Assembly (NCBI GenBank): GCA_913052515.1
Contig: CAJXFJ010000090.1
Span: forward strand, 1-6,789
Source: an uncultured Flavobacteriales bacterium
GTDB taxonomy: Bacteria > Bacteroidota > Bacteroidia > Flavobacteriales > Vicingaceae
Direction: 5' to 3'
Length of the DNA: 6,789 nt
In this document: in pieces, positions 1-5,913 of the stretch
How the letters are laid out: each line of letters begins with the position of its first letter
Position numbering within the stretch: the stretch's first letter is position 1
The notes under the pieces: generated by a model
Databases searched by the model: none
Told to the model about the DNA's origin: nothing
What the model saw: the letters and a program-made list of their open reading frames with translations, nothing else
Translations under genes and position numbers: made by a program

Positions 1-206
1 AAATATTTATACATATCGGCAGCACTACGATCGGTATAGTAATAGGTATATAAGGCCCATAAAAAAGCAGCGGCTAAAAGTTTGATAGCTAGTGAGGCAA
101 TACTTAACTGAAAAGAGATTTCAAGCTTTTGTTGCAATCTAGTTGAGCGTAATAGAACAACTGTAATTGCAAGCATACAAGCGGAAAATAGAAGGGCTAC
201 CCACAT
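1..206 (-). CDS. Membrane protein of unknown function, N-terminal 68 residues only (runs off the left edge)
   Basis: Reading leftward from an ATG at 206-204 there is an open frame to the window edge, giving 68 complete codons. An in-frame TAA lies six codons upstream of the ATG, so this is the most upstream possible start. Residues 1-19 form a hydrophobic segment (starting MWVALLFSACML). A short basic loop follows (R20, R23, K27), then a second hydrophobic stretch at about 34-57 ending in WALYTYYY. Two membrane spans this early suggest a polytopic inner-membrane protein. The segment YYYTDRSAADMYKY after the second span resembles the start of uncharacterised multi-pass membrane proteins I recall from Flavobacteria, but I cannot name the family. 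The gene is divergent from purL, with 116 bp between the two start codons. No catalytic motif is visible in the part present. Confidence 0.7.
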   Translation of the reverse strand, partial: MWVALLFSACMLAITVVLLRSTRLQQKLEISFQLSIASLAIKLLAAAFLWALYTYYYTDRSAADMYKY

Positions 207-211
207 GAATT

Positions 212-219
212 CAAAGGTA
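212..219 (-). promoter_or_regulatory. Possible -7 promoter box for the left-edge membrane gene
   Basis: The minus strand reads TACCTTTG here, a full match to the Bacteroidota -7 consensus TAnnTTTG. It ends only 5 bases before the ATG at 206, so transcription would begin at or just beside the start codon (leaderless or nearly so). No TTG is found at the expected -33 spacing, which weakens the call. Confidence 0.4.
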
Positions 220-264
220 GTTTATTTGTTGTCGGAAATTGTAAATAATTGAACACTTTCCTTC

Positions 265-294
265 TTGGCAAGCTGTTGAAAAGACGTACTTTTG
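265..294 (+). promoter_or_regulatory. purL promoter (Bacteroidota -33/-7 type)
   Basis: TTG at 265-267 is followed by 19 bases and then TACTTTTG at 287-294. This matches the phylum's primary sigma factor consensus (TTG or TTTG, about 19 bases, TAnnTTTG). Transcription would start near position 300, leaving a leader of roughly 20 bases before the purL ATG at 323. The leader has no clear Shine-Dalgarno sequence and is A/T-rich, as is usual in this phylum. It is too short to hold a riboswitch or attenuator. This is the best-formed promoter in the window. Confidence 0.75.
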
Positions 295-322
295 CCCTTT
301 GAAAAATAGCATCTAATTACGC

Positions 323-2563
323 ATGGATACAGCCCAAAATCAAACAGAAGTAACTGTAGAAACAGCAAAGGAGTTAGGCCTTTTAGCTGAAGAATTTGAA
401 CAAATCAAAGAGATTTTAGGAAGAACTCCCAACTTTACAGAATTGAGTATTTACTCAGTGATGTGGTCGGAGCATTGTTCTTATAAAAATTCGATTAAGT
501 GGCTGAAAACATTACCGAAAGAAGGTCCACACATGTTGGCAGAAGCGGGAGAAGAAAATGCTGGCTTAGTGGACATTGGCGATGGTTTAGCTTGTGCATT
601 TAAAATTGAATCACACAACCACCCTTCGGCCTTAGAGCCTTATCAAGGTGCAGCAACTGGAGTAGGAGGAATAAACCGCGATATTTTTACCATGGGTGCA
701 CGGCCTGTTGCTCAATTAAACTCTTTGCGCTTTGGTCAGCTAGATTTAGACCGAACCAAATGGTTGCTAAAGGGGGTAGTAAAAGGAATTGGAGATTATG
801 GGAATTCATTTGGTATTCCGGTAGTTGGTGGAGAAGTATTTTTTGACGAATGCTACAATACAAACCCTTTGGTAAATGCCATGTCTGCAGGGATTATGGA
901 GGCTGGTAAGATGATTTCTGCTACCTCTTATGGAGTAGGAAATCCTGTTTTTATTGTGGGTTCTTCAACTGGAAAAGATGGGATCCATGGTGCGGCTTTC
1001 GCTTCTAAAGATATTTCAGAAGATTCAATGGAAGATTTGCCAGCGGTACAAGTGGGAGATCCTTTTCAAGAAAAACTTTTGTTGGAGGCCTCTTTAGAGT
1101 TGGCTGAAACAGATGCCATTATTGGAATGCAAGACATGGGGGCAGCAGGAATTACTTGCTCTACTTCTGAAATGTCGGGCAAGGAAGGTTTTGGTATGAC
1201 CATTGACTTGGACAAAGTGCCAACACGACAAGCAGGTATGTTGCCTTTTGAAATATTGCTTTCAGAATCACAAGAGCGTATGCTAGTTGTCGTTAAGAAA
1301 GGGAGAGAGGCTGAGGTTGAGGCCATTTTTGAGAAGTGGGATTTGAATTGTGAGCAGATTGGTGAAGTAACTGAAGGTGGCCGATTAGAATATTATATGG
1401 GCGGTGAAAAAGTAGCAGATGTTCCTGCAGAATCACTGGTTTTGGGTGGTGGAGCACCGGTTTACGAAAGAGAATATAAAGAGCCTGCTTATTACCAAGA
1501 AAATAAAAAGTACTCAATTGATCAAGTTGAGGAGCCCAAAGACTTAAAAGCAGTGGCTGAGTTTTTATATACCCATCCCAATATTGCATCTAAAAAGTGG
1601 GTAATTGAGCAATACGATAGCATGGTAGGAACGGTAAATATGAGCACCAATAAACCTACGGATGCAGGTATTGTAAACTTAAAAGGCTTGAAAAAAGCCC
1701 TTGCGTTTACGGTAGATTGTAATGCTCGTTACGTACATGCTGACCCAGAAGCTGGTTGCGCCATTGCCGTGGCAGAAGCAGCAAGAAACATCGTGTGTTC
1801 AGGTGGTGAGCCGTCGGCTATTACCAATTGCTTGAATTTTGGAAACCCATACAACCCCGAAGTGTATTGGCAGTTTGTAGGAGCGATTAATGGAATGCGC
1901 AAATCTTGCGAAAAATTTAAAACTCCGGTAACTGGTGGAAATGTGAGTTTCTACAATCAAAGTACACAAGACGATAAAGATGTACCGGTATTTCCAACAC
2001 CAACCATTGGTATGATGGGAATTGTTCCAGATAAAACCAAGGTAACCTCTTTGGCCTTCCAAAACGAAGGAGATAAGATTTATTTAATAGGAGAATCTAA
2101 GAACGACATCAATTCTTCGGAATATCTTTACGCTTATCATAAAGTAAAGCAGTCTCCAGCTCCGTCCTTTAATTTAGACGAAGAATTTGCTTTGCAAGAA
2201 AAAGTAAAAGAAGTGATACAAAGTGGTTTAGTTGCTTCAGCTCACGATTGTGCGGATGGTGGTTTATTTATTAGCTTATTAGAAGCTGCCATGCCCAATA
2301 ATTTAGGTTTTGAAATTTCTTCAGAAGATGAAGTTAGAAAAGACGCTTTCTTATTTGGGGAAGCTCAAAGTAGAGTTGTGGTTTCAGTAAAAGCTGAACA
2401 AGAAGAAGCCTTTGTTGAAAGTCTATCTGCTTCAGATGTGCCTTTTAGTCTTTTAGGAGAAGTAAAAGGAAATAGCATGATGATTGATGGTGATAATTTT
2501 GGAAAAGTAAGTGAAGCGAAGGAAGCTTTTGAAACGGCTTTAGAAGGATATTTGAATAGCTAG
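323..2563 (+). CDS. purL: Phosphoribosylformylglycinamidine synthase, small-type PurL subunit
   Basis: PurL converts formylglycinamide ribonucleotide, ATP and ammonia (from glutamine) to formylglycinamidine ribonucleotide, the fourth step of cytosolic de novo purine synthesis. The 746-residue length matches the small Bacillus-type PurL, which works with separate PurQ (glutaminase) and PurS subunits; neither is encoded here. Signatures seen are WSEHCSYKNS at 48-57, KIESHNHPSALEPYQGAATG at 94-113 (nucleotide-binding region with His98/His100), GIPVVGGEVFFD at 164-175, TGGNVSFYN at 537-545 and AHDCADGGL at 640-648. The two halves correspond to the duplicated AIRS/PurM-like folds, with a linker around residues 375-440. 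There is no C-terminal class I glutaminase domain, which distinguishes it from the long single-chain form of about 1,200 residues. The ATG at 323 gives the N-terminus expected for the family. The gene is intact, appears to be transcribed alone from the promoter at 265-294, and ends 5 bp from a convergent toxin gene. Confidence 0.97.
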   Translation: MDTAQNQTEVTVETAKELGLLAEEFEQIKEILGRTPNFTELSIYSVMWSEHCSYKNSIKWLKTLPKEGPHMLAEAGEENAGLVDIGDGLACAFKIESHNHPSALEPYQGAATGVGGINRDIFTMGARPVAQLNSLRFGQLDLDRTKWLLKGVVKGIGDYGNSFGIPVVGGEVFFDECYNTNPLVNAMSAGIMEAGKMISATSYGVGNPVFIVGSSTGKDGIHGAAFASKDISEDSMEDLPAVQVGDPFQEKLLLEASLELAETDAIIGMQDMGAAGITCSTSEMSGKEGFGMTIDLDKVPTRQAGMLPFEILLSESQERMLVVVKKGREAEVEAIFEKWDLNCEQIGEVTEGGRLEYYMGGEKVADVPAESLVLGGGAPVYEREYKEPAYYQENKKYSIDQVEEPKDLKAVAEFLYTHPNIASKKWVIEQYDSMVGTVNMSTNKPTDAGIVNLKGLKKALAFTVDCNARYVHADPEAGCAIAVAEAARNIVCSGGEPSAITNCLNFGNPYNPEVYWQFVGAINGMRKSCEKFKTPVTGGNVSFYNQSTQDDKDVPVFPTPTIGMMGIVPDKTKVTSLAFQNEGDKIYLIGESKNDINSSEYLYAYHKVKQSPAPSFNLDEEFALQEKVKEVIQSGLVASAHDCADGGLFISLLEAAMPNNLGFEISSEDEVRKDAFLFGEAQSRVVVSVKAEQEEAFVESLSASDVPFSLLGEVKGNSMMIDGDNFGKVSEAKEAFETALEGYLNS

Positions 2564-2568
2564 CTAGA

Positions 2569-2820
2569 CTATCTGTAGATGTCTTTTCTGTGACCGATTT
2601 CTATGACGTCAATCAAGAGTATTTTATCGTGTACTTCGTAAATAATTCTGTAATTCGCTACTCTTATTCTAAAGGCTTCTCTGCCTTTTAGCTTTTTACA
2701 TGATTTTGGCTTGGGATCTTTTGTTAGACTAATAATGGAAGATTTGATCTTGGAGTAATAAGGTTCTGGAATTTTAGCAAGCTTTTTAATTGCTTTTCTT
2801 TCAATTCGAACTTTATACAT
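2569..2820 (-). CDS. RelE/ParE-superfamily toxin, probable mRNA interferase (type II toxin-antitoxin)
   Basis: An 83-residue basic protein with the usual length and profile of RelE-type toxins, which bind the ribosomal A site and cut mRNA. Visible family features are an N-terminal helix pair rich in Lys (ERKAIKKLAKIP, 7-18), then KLKGREAFRIRVANYRIIYEV at about 43-63, and the closing IGHRKDIYR at 75-83. By alignment from memory with E. coli RelE, Arg51, Arg53, Arg58, Arg78 and Tyr82 occupy the positions of the catalytic Lys52, Lys54, Arg61, Arg81 and Tyr87, so the active site looks intact. The ATG overlaps the antitoxin stop by one base (TAATG), implying translational coupling and antitoxin-first expression. 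A ParE-like gyrase poison is less likely given the conserved basic and Tyr residues. The stop codon is 5 bp from the stop of purL on the opposite strand. Confidence 0.88.
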   Translation of the reverse strand: MYKVRIERKAIKKLAKIPEPYYSKIKSSIISLTKDPKPKSCKKLKGREAFRIRVANYRIIYEVHDKILLIDVIEIGHRKDIYR

Positions 2821-3017
2821 TAGTCTTTCTTATATTTTTCAATCTCCTCAAAGGCTTTGTCAGCATCGACAAATAGTTGCTTTGATTTCTTAGACATATC
2901 GTAAAGTTTAATGTCTTCAAGCATCTCTAAGTCTTCCAACATTTTATTGTAGTCTTTCATAGAAAGTATAACTGCTACTTTCTTACCATCTTCATTTGTA
3001 ATGTATTGGTTTTTCAT
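2820..3017 (-). CDS. Small antitoxin of the RelE-type pair (Phd/YefM-like or RelB-like)
   Basis: A 65-residue, highly charged protein directly upstream of the toxin gene. The N-terminal part (QYITNEDGKKVAVILSMKDY, 4-23) has the two short strands and helix start typical of Phd/YefM-type DNA-binding antitoxins (a sequence asking for autorepression). The middle (about 24-42) is an acidic helix, LEDLEMLEDIKLYDM. The C-terminal tail (FVDADKAFEEIEKYKKD, 49-65) is the kind of acidic, partly disordered segment that wraps around and blocks a RelE toxin. The exact antitoxin family is uncertain, but size, order and overlap with the toxin make the role firm. The start is the ATG at 3017-3015, with a weak AAAGAAG purine stretch just upstream. 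A -7 box and an inverted repeat lie in the 38 bp before it. Confidence 0.83.
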   Translation of the reverse strand: MKNQYITNEDGKKVAVILSMKDYNKMLEDLEMLEDIKLYDMSKKSKQLFVDADKAFEEIEKYKKD

Positions 3018-3025
3018 TGTACTTC

Positions 3026-3046
3026 TTTAACCTATTCAAAGTTAAA
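3026..3046. promoter_or_regulatory. Inverted repeat, candidate operator of the toxin-antitoxin pair
   Basis: TTTAAC at 3026-3031 and GTTAAA at 3041-3046 are perfect 6-bp inverted arms separated by 9 bp. The spacer and right arm contain the TAACTTTG -7 box, so a bound dimer would cover the promoter and start point. Type II antitoxins commonly autorepress through such palindromes; the assignment here is inferred from position. A stem this short and A/T-rich would be a poor terminator for the upstream gene. Confidence 0.5.
3037..3044 (-). promoter_or_regulatory. -7 promoter box of the toxin-antitoxin operon
   Basis: The minus strand reads TAACTTTG, a full match to TAnnTTTG. Transcription would start near 3030, giving a leader of about 12 bases before the antitoxin ATG at 3017. 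No TTG occurs at the ideal -33 spacing; the nearest candidate is a TTC 22 bases upstream, inside the end of the neighbouring gene. A promoter of moderate strength that responds to repression would fit. Confidence 0.55.
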
Positions 3047-3055
3047 CAATGTAGA

Positions 3056-4285
3056 CTATTCATTCTGAACTAAAAGTTTGGAGCTAAACATTTTGCCTTT
3101 GTACACACCACTGACCAAATAAACTCCCGACTTTAAATCACTTACATCCGTTTCATGACAAGGTTTGTTATTTTGTTTTACCAATTGTCCTTTTTGATTA
3201 TAGATTCTTAATTGAGAAATGTCATGACATAAAGAATTACTAAAACTAAAACTACTTTGAGTTGGATTTGGAGAAAGAACAATCTTTGGGATATGAAGCT
3301 TCTTTTCATTGAGTAGGGTTATTCGATCGTAATTGGTGGTTTTATAGATTTTTCCGCTGTCTCCATAAATGAAAACTGTTCCCCACTTATTTGCGTAAGT
3401 TTTAAAAAAGGCCATATTGTATCTACTCGTACTAGATGTAATGGTGTCTGAATAGAAGTTAAAACCCAAATCATTTGAATAGAGGAAAATATTATTAAAA
3501 TTACCTATTATAGTGGCATATTTAAGATAGTTTAAAGTATTCGGTCTCCTTTTGGGAATTGAGTAAACAGTGTCATGAATTTGCCAACTTAACCCACCAT
3601 TTAATGTTATATATTCATCGGTTGGGTAACCGATATAACGAACGCAAAAAGTATCTGAATTAATTTGAATAATTTCATTGGGACTATAATAAACAAAAGT
3701 TGAAGGAGTGGGTAAGCTAATAGTGTCCCAAGTCAAGCCTAAATCAATACTACTGTATAGATTAGCATAGTCCGCTACTAAAATTCTGTTTTGATCAACA
3801 CTAAAAGAAGAGGCATAACTGTAGTGCGTCTGCTTTATATTTTGGTTGTAGGCTACAAATGCTTGTGATGAGTCAATCCCAAAGAAAATTCGATTTATAA
3901 AGCTGTAATCTCGAAGAAATCGACCATCTTGAATATTTGAATCTAAACTAAGATTCGTAGAGTCTATTCTAATTTTGAGAATGAATGACGAAGTTAAGTT
4001 CCCTGAGCTAACGAAGATAGAATCAGCCACTTTGGTAATCATTCCAAAATAGGTTTTGTTTTGGTTCGATTGATGACTCAGACTATCAACCAAATGCCAG
4101 CTATTTCCACCATCTAAAGTGCTCAAAAGCTTATTCTCTTGAGTGGCGTAACCTTTTATAGAATCAACAAACATAATCGAGTTTACTCTGCCTGAATATG
4201 GCATATTAACGGTTTGCCAATTTAAATTTTGCCCAATGGACAAGATTGAGCTAAGTGCCAAAATGAAGGATAGTATTGTTTTCAC
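3056..4285 (-). CDS. Secreted T9SS-sorted protein with Asp-box/BNR-like repeats
   Basis: A 409-residue exported protein. Residues 1-19 (MKTILSFILALSSILSIGQ) form a Sec signal peptide. The mature part carries degenerate Asp-box-like repeats: STLDGGNSW (55-63), SSIDLGLTW (178-186), LNGGLSW (228-234) and SNDLGFNF (270-277). These are typical of YCF48/sialidase-like beta-propellers. A C-terminal type A sorting domain begins around PKIVLSPNP (333-341) and continues through RIYNQKGQLVKQ, DLKSGVYLV and KLLVQNE, so the protein should cross the outer membrane by the type IX system and be released or anchored. No catalytic function can be assigned. The start codon is GTG at 4285-4283: no in-frame ATG exists between it and the upstream TAA, and the signal peptide begins exactly there. 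Seven D-[ST]-[AILMVT] tripeptides are candidate O-glycosylation sites. The toxin-antitoxin pair follows 38 bp downstream; the GT22 gene lies 99 bp upstream. Confidence 0.9.
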   Translation of the reverse strand: MKTILSFILALSSILSIGQNLNWQTVNMPYSGRVNSIMFVDSIKGYATQENKLLSTLDGGNSWHLVDSLSHQSNQNKTYFGMITKVADSIFVSSGNLTSSFILKIRIDSTNLSLDSNIQDGRFLRDYSFINRIFFGIDSSQAFVAYNQNIKQTHYSYASSFSVDQNRILVADYANLYSSIDLGLTWDTISLPTPSTFVYYSPNEIIQINSDTFCVRYIGYPTDEYITLNGGLSWQIHDTVYSIPKRRPNTLNYLKYATIIGNFNNIFLYSNDLGFNFYSDTITSSTSRYNMAFFKTYANKWGTVFIYGDSGKIYKTTNYDRITLLNEKKLHIPKIVLSPNPTQSSFSFSNSLCHDISQLRIYNQKGQLVKQNNKPCHETDVSDLKSGVYLVSGVYKGKMFSSKLLVQNE

Positions 4286-4306
4286 TATTTCAATTAAGTT
4301 AGATAA

Positions 4307-4314
4307 TAAATGTA
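4307..4314 (-). promoter_or_regulatory. Possible -7 box of the T9SS-sorted protein gene
   Basis: The minus strand reads TACATTTA, one mismatch from TAnnTTTG, preceded by TTTTG. Its position predicts a leader of roughly 14 bases before the GTG start at 4285. No TTG sits at the expected -33 distance. The 99-bp spacer 4286-4384 otherwise contains A/T-rich imperfect palindromes but no strong terminator for the upstream GT22 gene, so read-through transcription is also possible. Confidence 0.35.
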
Positions 4315-4384
4315 CAAAATTGATTTAGATTTTGGAAATTAGTGACTTAGCTTAGCTTTTCGAATTTAAAATTTGAATAGCTAA

Positions 4385-5866
4385 CTACTTTTCAAATAGT
4401 AGAATAGTGACATAGTTTTCATACCCACCGTAATAGTTGTTTAAGCGATTGGTCCAAGCCGGGATGCTACTCTTTCTTAAATGAAAGCCCATTTCATCAA
4501 GCTTTTCTTGACAAGTACTGTGCTTATAATCAAAAACTCTAAGCACTAGGAAAGTTTTCAAGTTAGGGTCAAATAAGTCTTTATTTAAGTCGCATAAATT
4601 GCTTAAATGAATCTCTTCCAAATTGGAATCATTATAAAACTTGGCTTTTAACCCAAAAGGGTTGTAAGGACTTGACCAATCCATGTAAATGAGCTGAATT
4701 CTTTCTGAATCGGTGTTGTGAATTATTTGACTTAAGCCCATATGACCAATTCCTGCTGCTTTAAACGCTAAAGTCGGAAGCCCGATTAATGAGGTAAATA
4801 CGAAAGCTGATGTCAGCATGATGATGACTGGCTTTCTATTCTCAACTGTTTTTAATCGTTTTAAGATTTGATCGAATCCAGATAGTAATAGGTAAGGAAA
4901 CAAAGCGAAGAAAGGGAAAAGAAAACGCTCTTCTTTGTGGCCGACTAAACTATGTGCAACTAGAAAAATAAGGAAGGCCCACCAAACATCATTTCGCTTG
5001 TAAATGCCTTGATAAATAAAAGAAATGTAGAATAGAACTCCCAAAGGCAAAGTAGGATAGAAAAGTAGTTTGTTGAGGTAGTAATAAAAGGGAGAAAGAC
5101 CGTATTCAGCAGCCTTTGAATCTAAAATATTACTTTCAAAATAATTCCAAGGAGTAAACGTAAATTCTCCATAGAATAAAGTATCTAAAGTGCTTCCCAA
5201 AACGATTATTATTAGGAAATACTTGCTAAAATTCCAGAGTTGTGAATAGAATATTTTCTTGGTCAACAACCAATAAATAATAACTGCTATTTCGGCAAAA
5301 GCAATTTGAAAACGAAATAAGAAAGCCAATGAAAAATAAATCCCCAGCCAGGAAAATTTAGCTTTTTCATTTTTGTTCCAGAAAGTTGCTAATCCAAGCG
5401 TAAAAAATAGCCCCGACCAAGTTTCTGAGGAAAAACGAACTCCTAAATAGGGGATAAACCAGAGCAAAAATGAACTATAAATCAAGAGATATTGAACGGC
5501 TTTTGTTTCAATGTTAACGATTAAGCTTTTTACTAATTTGAATATCACAATTAAGGATAAAACGGCACTTAAAAGCCTTAAAATCATAGCTTGAAAATAA
5601 GGGTCTTCAATGCCTATAAATTGAGAGCCACGAATTATACTGGCCGCAATATAAACTTGAATGGTCGGTCTAATTTGAGCTGCATGTTCCCAAGCTAAAT
5701 CATAATCTTGGTGAGTTCCCAATAACTTTCCAGCAAATTCAATGATTTGATAATGCTCATCAGCATGAAAATACCCATGACTGTTTATGGCAGTAATTAA
5801 AAAGCAGCAAAGCCCTAGACCAAAGGCGATTAGAGTGTGTTTCTTAAAATTTATATCCGTATTCAT
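4385..5866 (-). CDS. GT22 family (Alg9/PIG-B-like) integral-membrane glycosyltransferase, probable mannosyltransferase
   Basis: A 493-residue protein with an N-terminal membrane span (about 11-28), then about ten more hydrophobic segments to roughly residue 365, and a soluble C-terminal part (about 370-493). Key signatures are HADEHYQ at 34-40, the extracytoplasmic acidic motif of GT-C enzymes with Asp36/Glu37; QIRPTIQ at 64-70; RFSSETW at 144-150; FLFRFQIAF at 182-190; STLDTLFYGEFTFTPWNYF at 225-243; and SLVGHKEERFLFPF at 306-319, whose HKEERF is characteristic of family GT22. Characterised GT22 enzymes (eukaryotic Alg9, Alg12, PIG-B) transfer mannose from a lipid-phosphate donor outside the cytosol. 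A polyprenyl-phosphate sugar donor and an envelope glycolipid, glycan or protein acceptor are therefore inferred here; donor sugar and acceptor are unknown. The ATG at 5866-5864 is the only in-frame start after an upstream TAG. The gene is divergent from radC. Confidence 0.85.
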   Translation of the reverse strand: MNTDINFKKHTLIAFGLGLCCFLITAINSHGYFHADEHYQIIEFAGKLLGTHQDYDLAWEHAAQIRPTIQVYIAASIIRGSQFIGIEDPYFQAMILRLLSAVLSLIVIFKLVKSLIVNIETKAVQYLLIYSSFLLWFIPYLGVRFSSETWSGLFFTLGLATFWNKNEKAKFSWLGIYFSLAFLFRFQIAFAEIAVIIYWLLTKKIFYSQLWNFSKYFLIIIVLGSTLDTLFYGEFTFTPWNYFESNILDSKAAEYGLSPFYYYLNKLLFYPTLPLGVLFYISFIYQGIYKRNDVWWAFLIFLVAHSLVGHKEERFLFPFFALFPYLLLSGFDQILKRLKTVENRKPVIIMLTSAFVFTSLIGLPTLAFKAAGIGHMGLSQIIHNTDSERIQLIYMDWSSPYNPFGLKAKFYNDSNLEEIHLSNLCDLNKDLFDPNLKTFLVLRVFDYKHSTCQEKLDEMGFHLRKSSIPAWTNRLNNYYGGYENYVTILLFEK

Positions 5867-5886
5867 GAATGATACAAAACACGCAT
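5863..5886 (-). other. Possible 7-codon leader ORF overlapping the GT22 start (ATGA)
   Basis: Directly after a run of A residues, an ATG at 5886-5884 opens a 7-residue frame (MRVLYHS) whose TGA overlaps the GT22 ATG as ATGA. A-rich sequence before a start codon favours initiation in Bacteroidota, so this tiny frame could be translated and coupled to the GT22 gene. Chance occurrence is a serious alternative, and no promoter upstream of it is convincing. Confidence 0.2.
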
Positions 5887-5897
5887 TTTTTTTTGTA
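5873..5897. repeat. Inverted repeat in the GT22-radC divergent spacer
   Basis: TACAAAA at 5873-5879 and TTTTGTA at 5891-5897 are perfect 7-bp inverted arms around an 11-bp centre that includes part of a nine-T run (5886-5894). It begins 6 bp upstream of the GT22 start codon. It could be an operator or a weak leader hairpin; A/T richness makes chance plausible. Confidence 0.3.
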
Positions 5898-5913
5898 CTT
5901 ACTGAATTCTATG

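Noticed and set aside
1066..2062. Three antisense open frames within purL (1066-1326, 1293-1589 and 1799-2062, minus strand).
   Set aside because: They lie wholly opposite a strongly conserved gene, their products have no recognisable features, and none has a convincing promoter; they are by-products of purL codon usage.
2557..2566. Ten-base palindrome TAGCTAGCTA at the end of purL as a terminator.
   Set aside because: It is self-complementary with no loop, is not followed by a T tract on either strand, and is partly coding; it is too weak to call.
3026..3046. The same TTTAAC/GTTAAA repeat as a terminator of the T9SS gene.
   Set aside because: A six-pair, mostly A-T stem with a 9-base loop and no U tract is unlikely to terminate; its overlap with the -7 box fits an operator better.
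4356..4378. A/T-rich imperfect palindrome (around CGAATTTAAAATTTG) between the GT22 and T9SS genes as a terminator.
   Set aside because: The symmetry has almost no loop, contains mismatches and very few G-C pairs, and lacks a following U run in the minus-strand transcript.
5886..5894. The nine-T run as a phase-variation tract inside a coding region.
   Set aside because: It is intergenic and outside the GT22 and radC reading frames, so slippage could at most change spacing upstream of a start codon.
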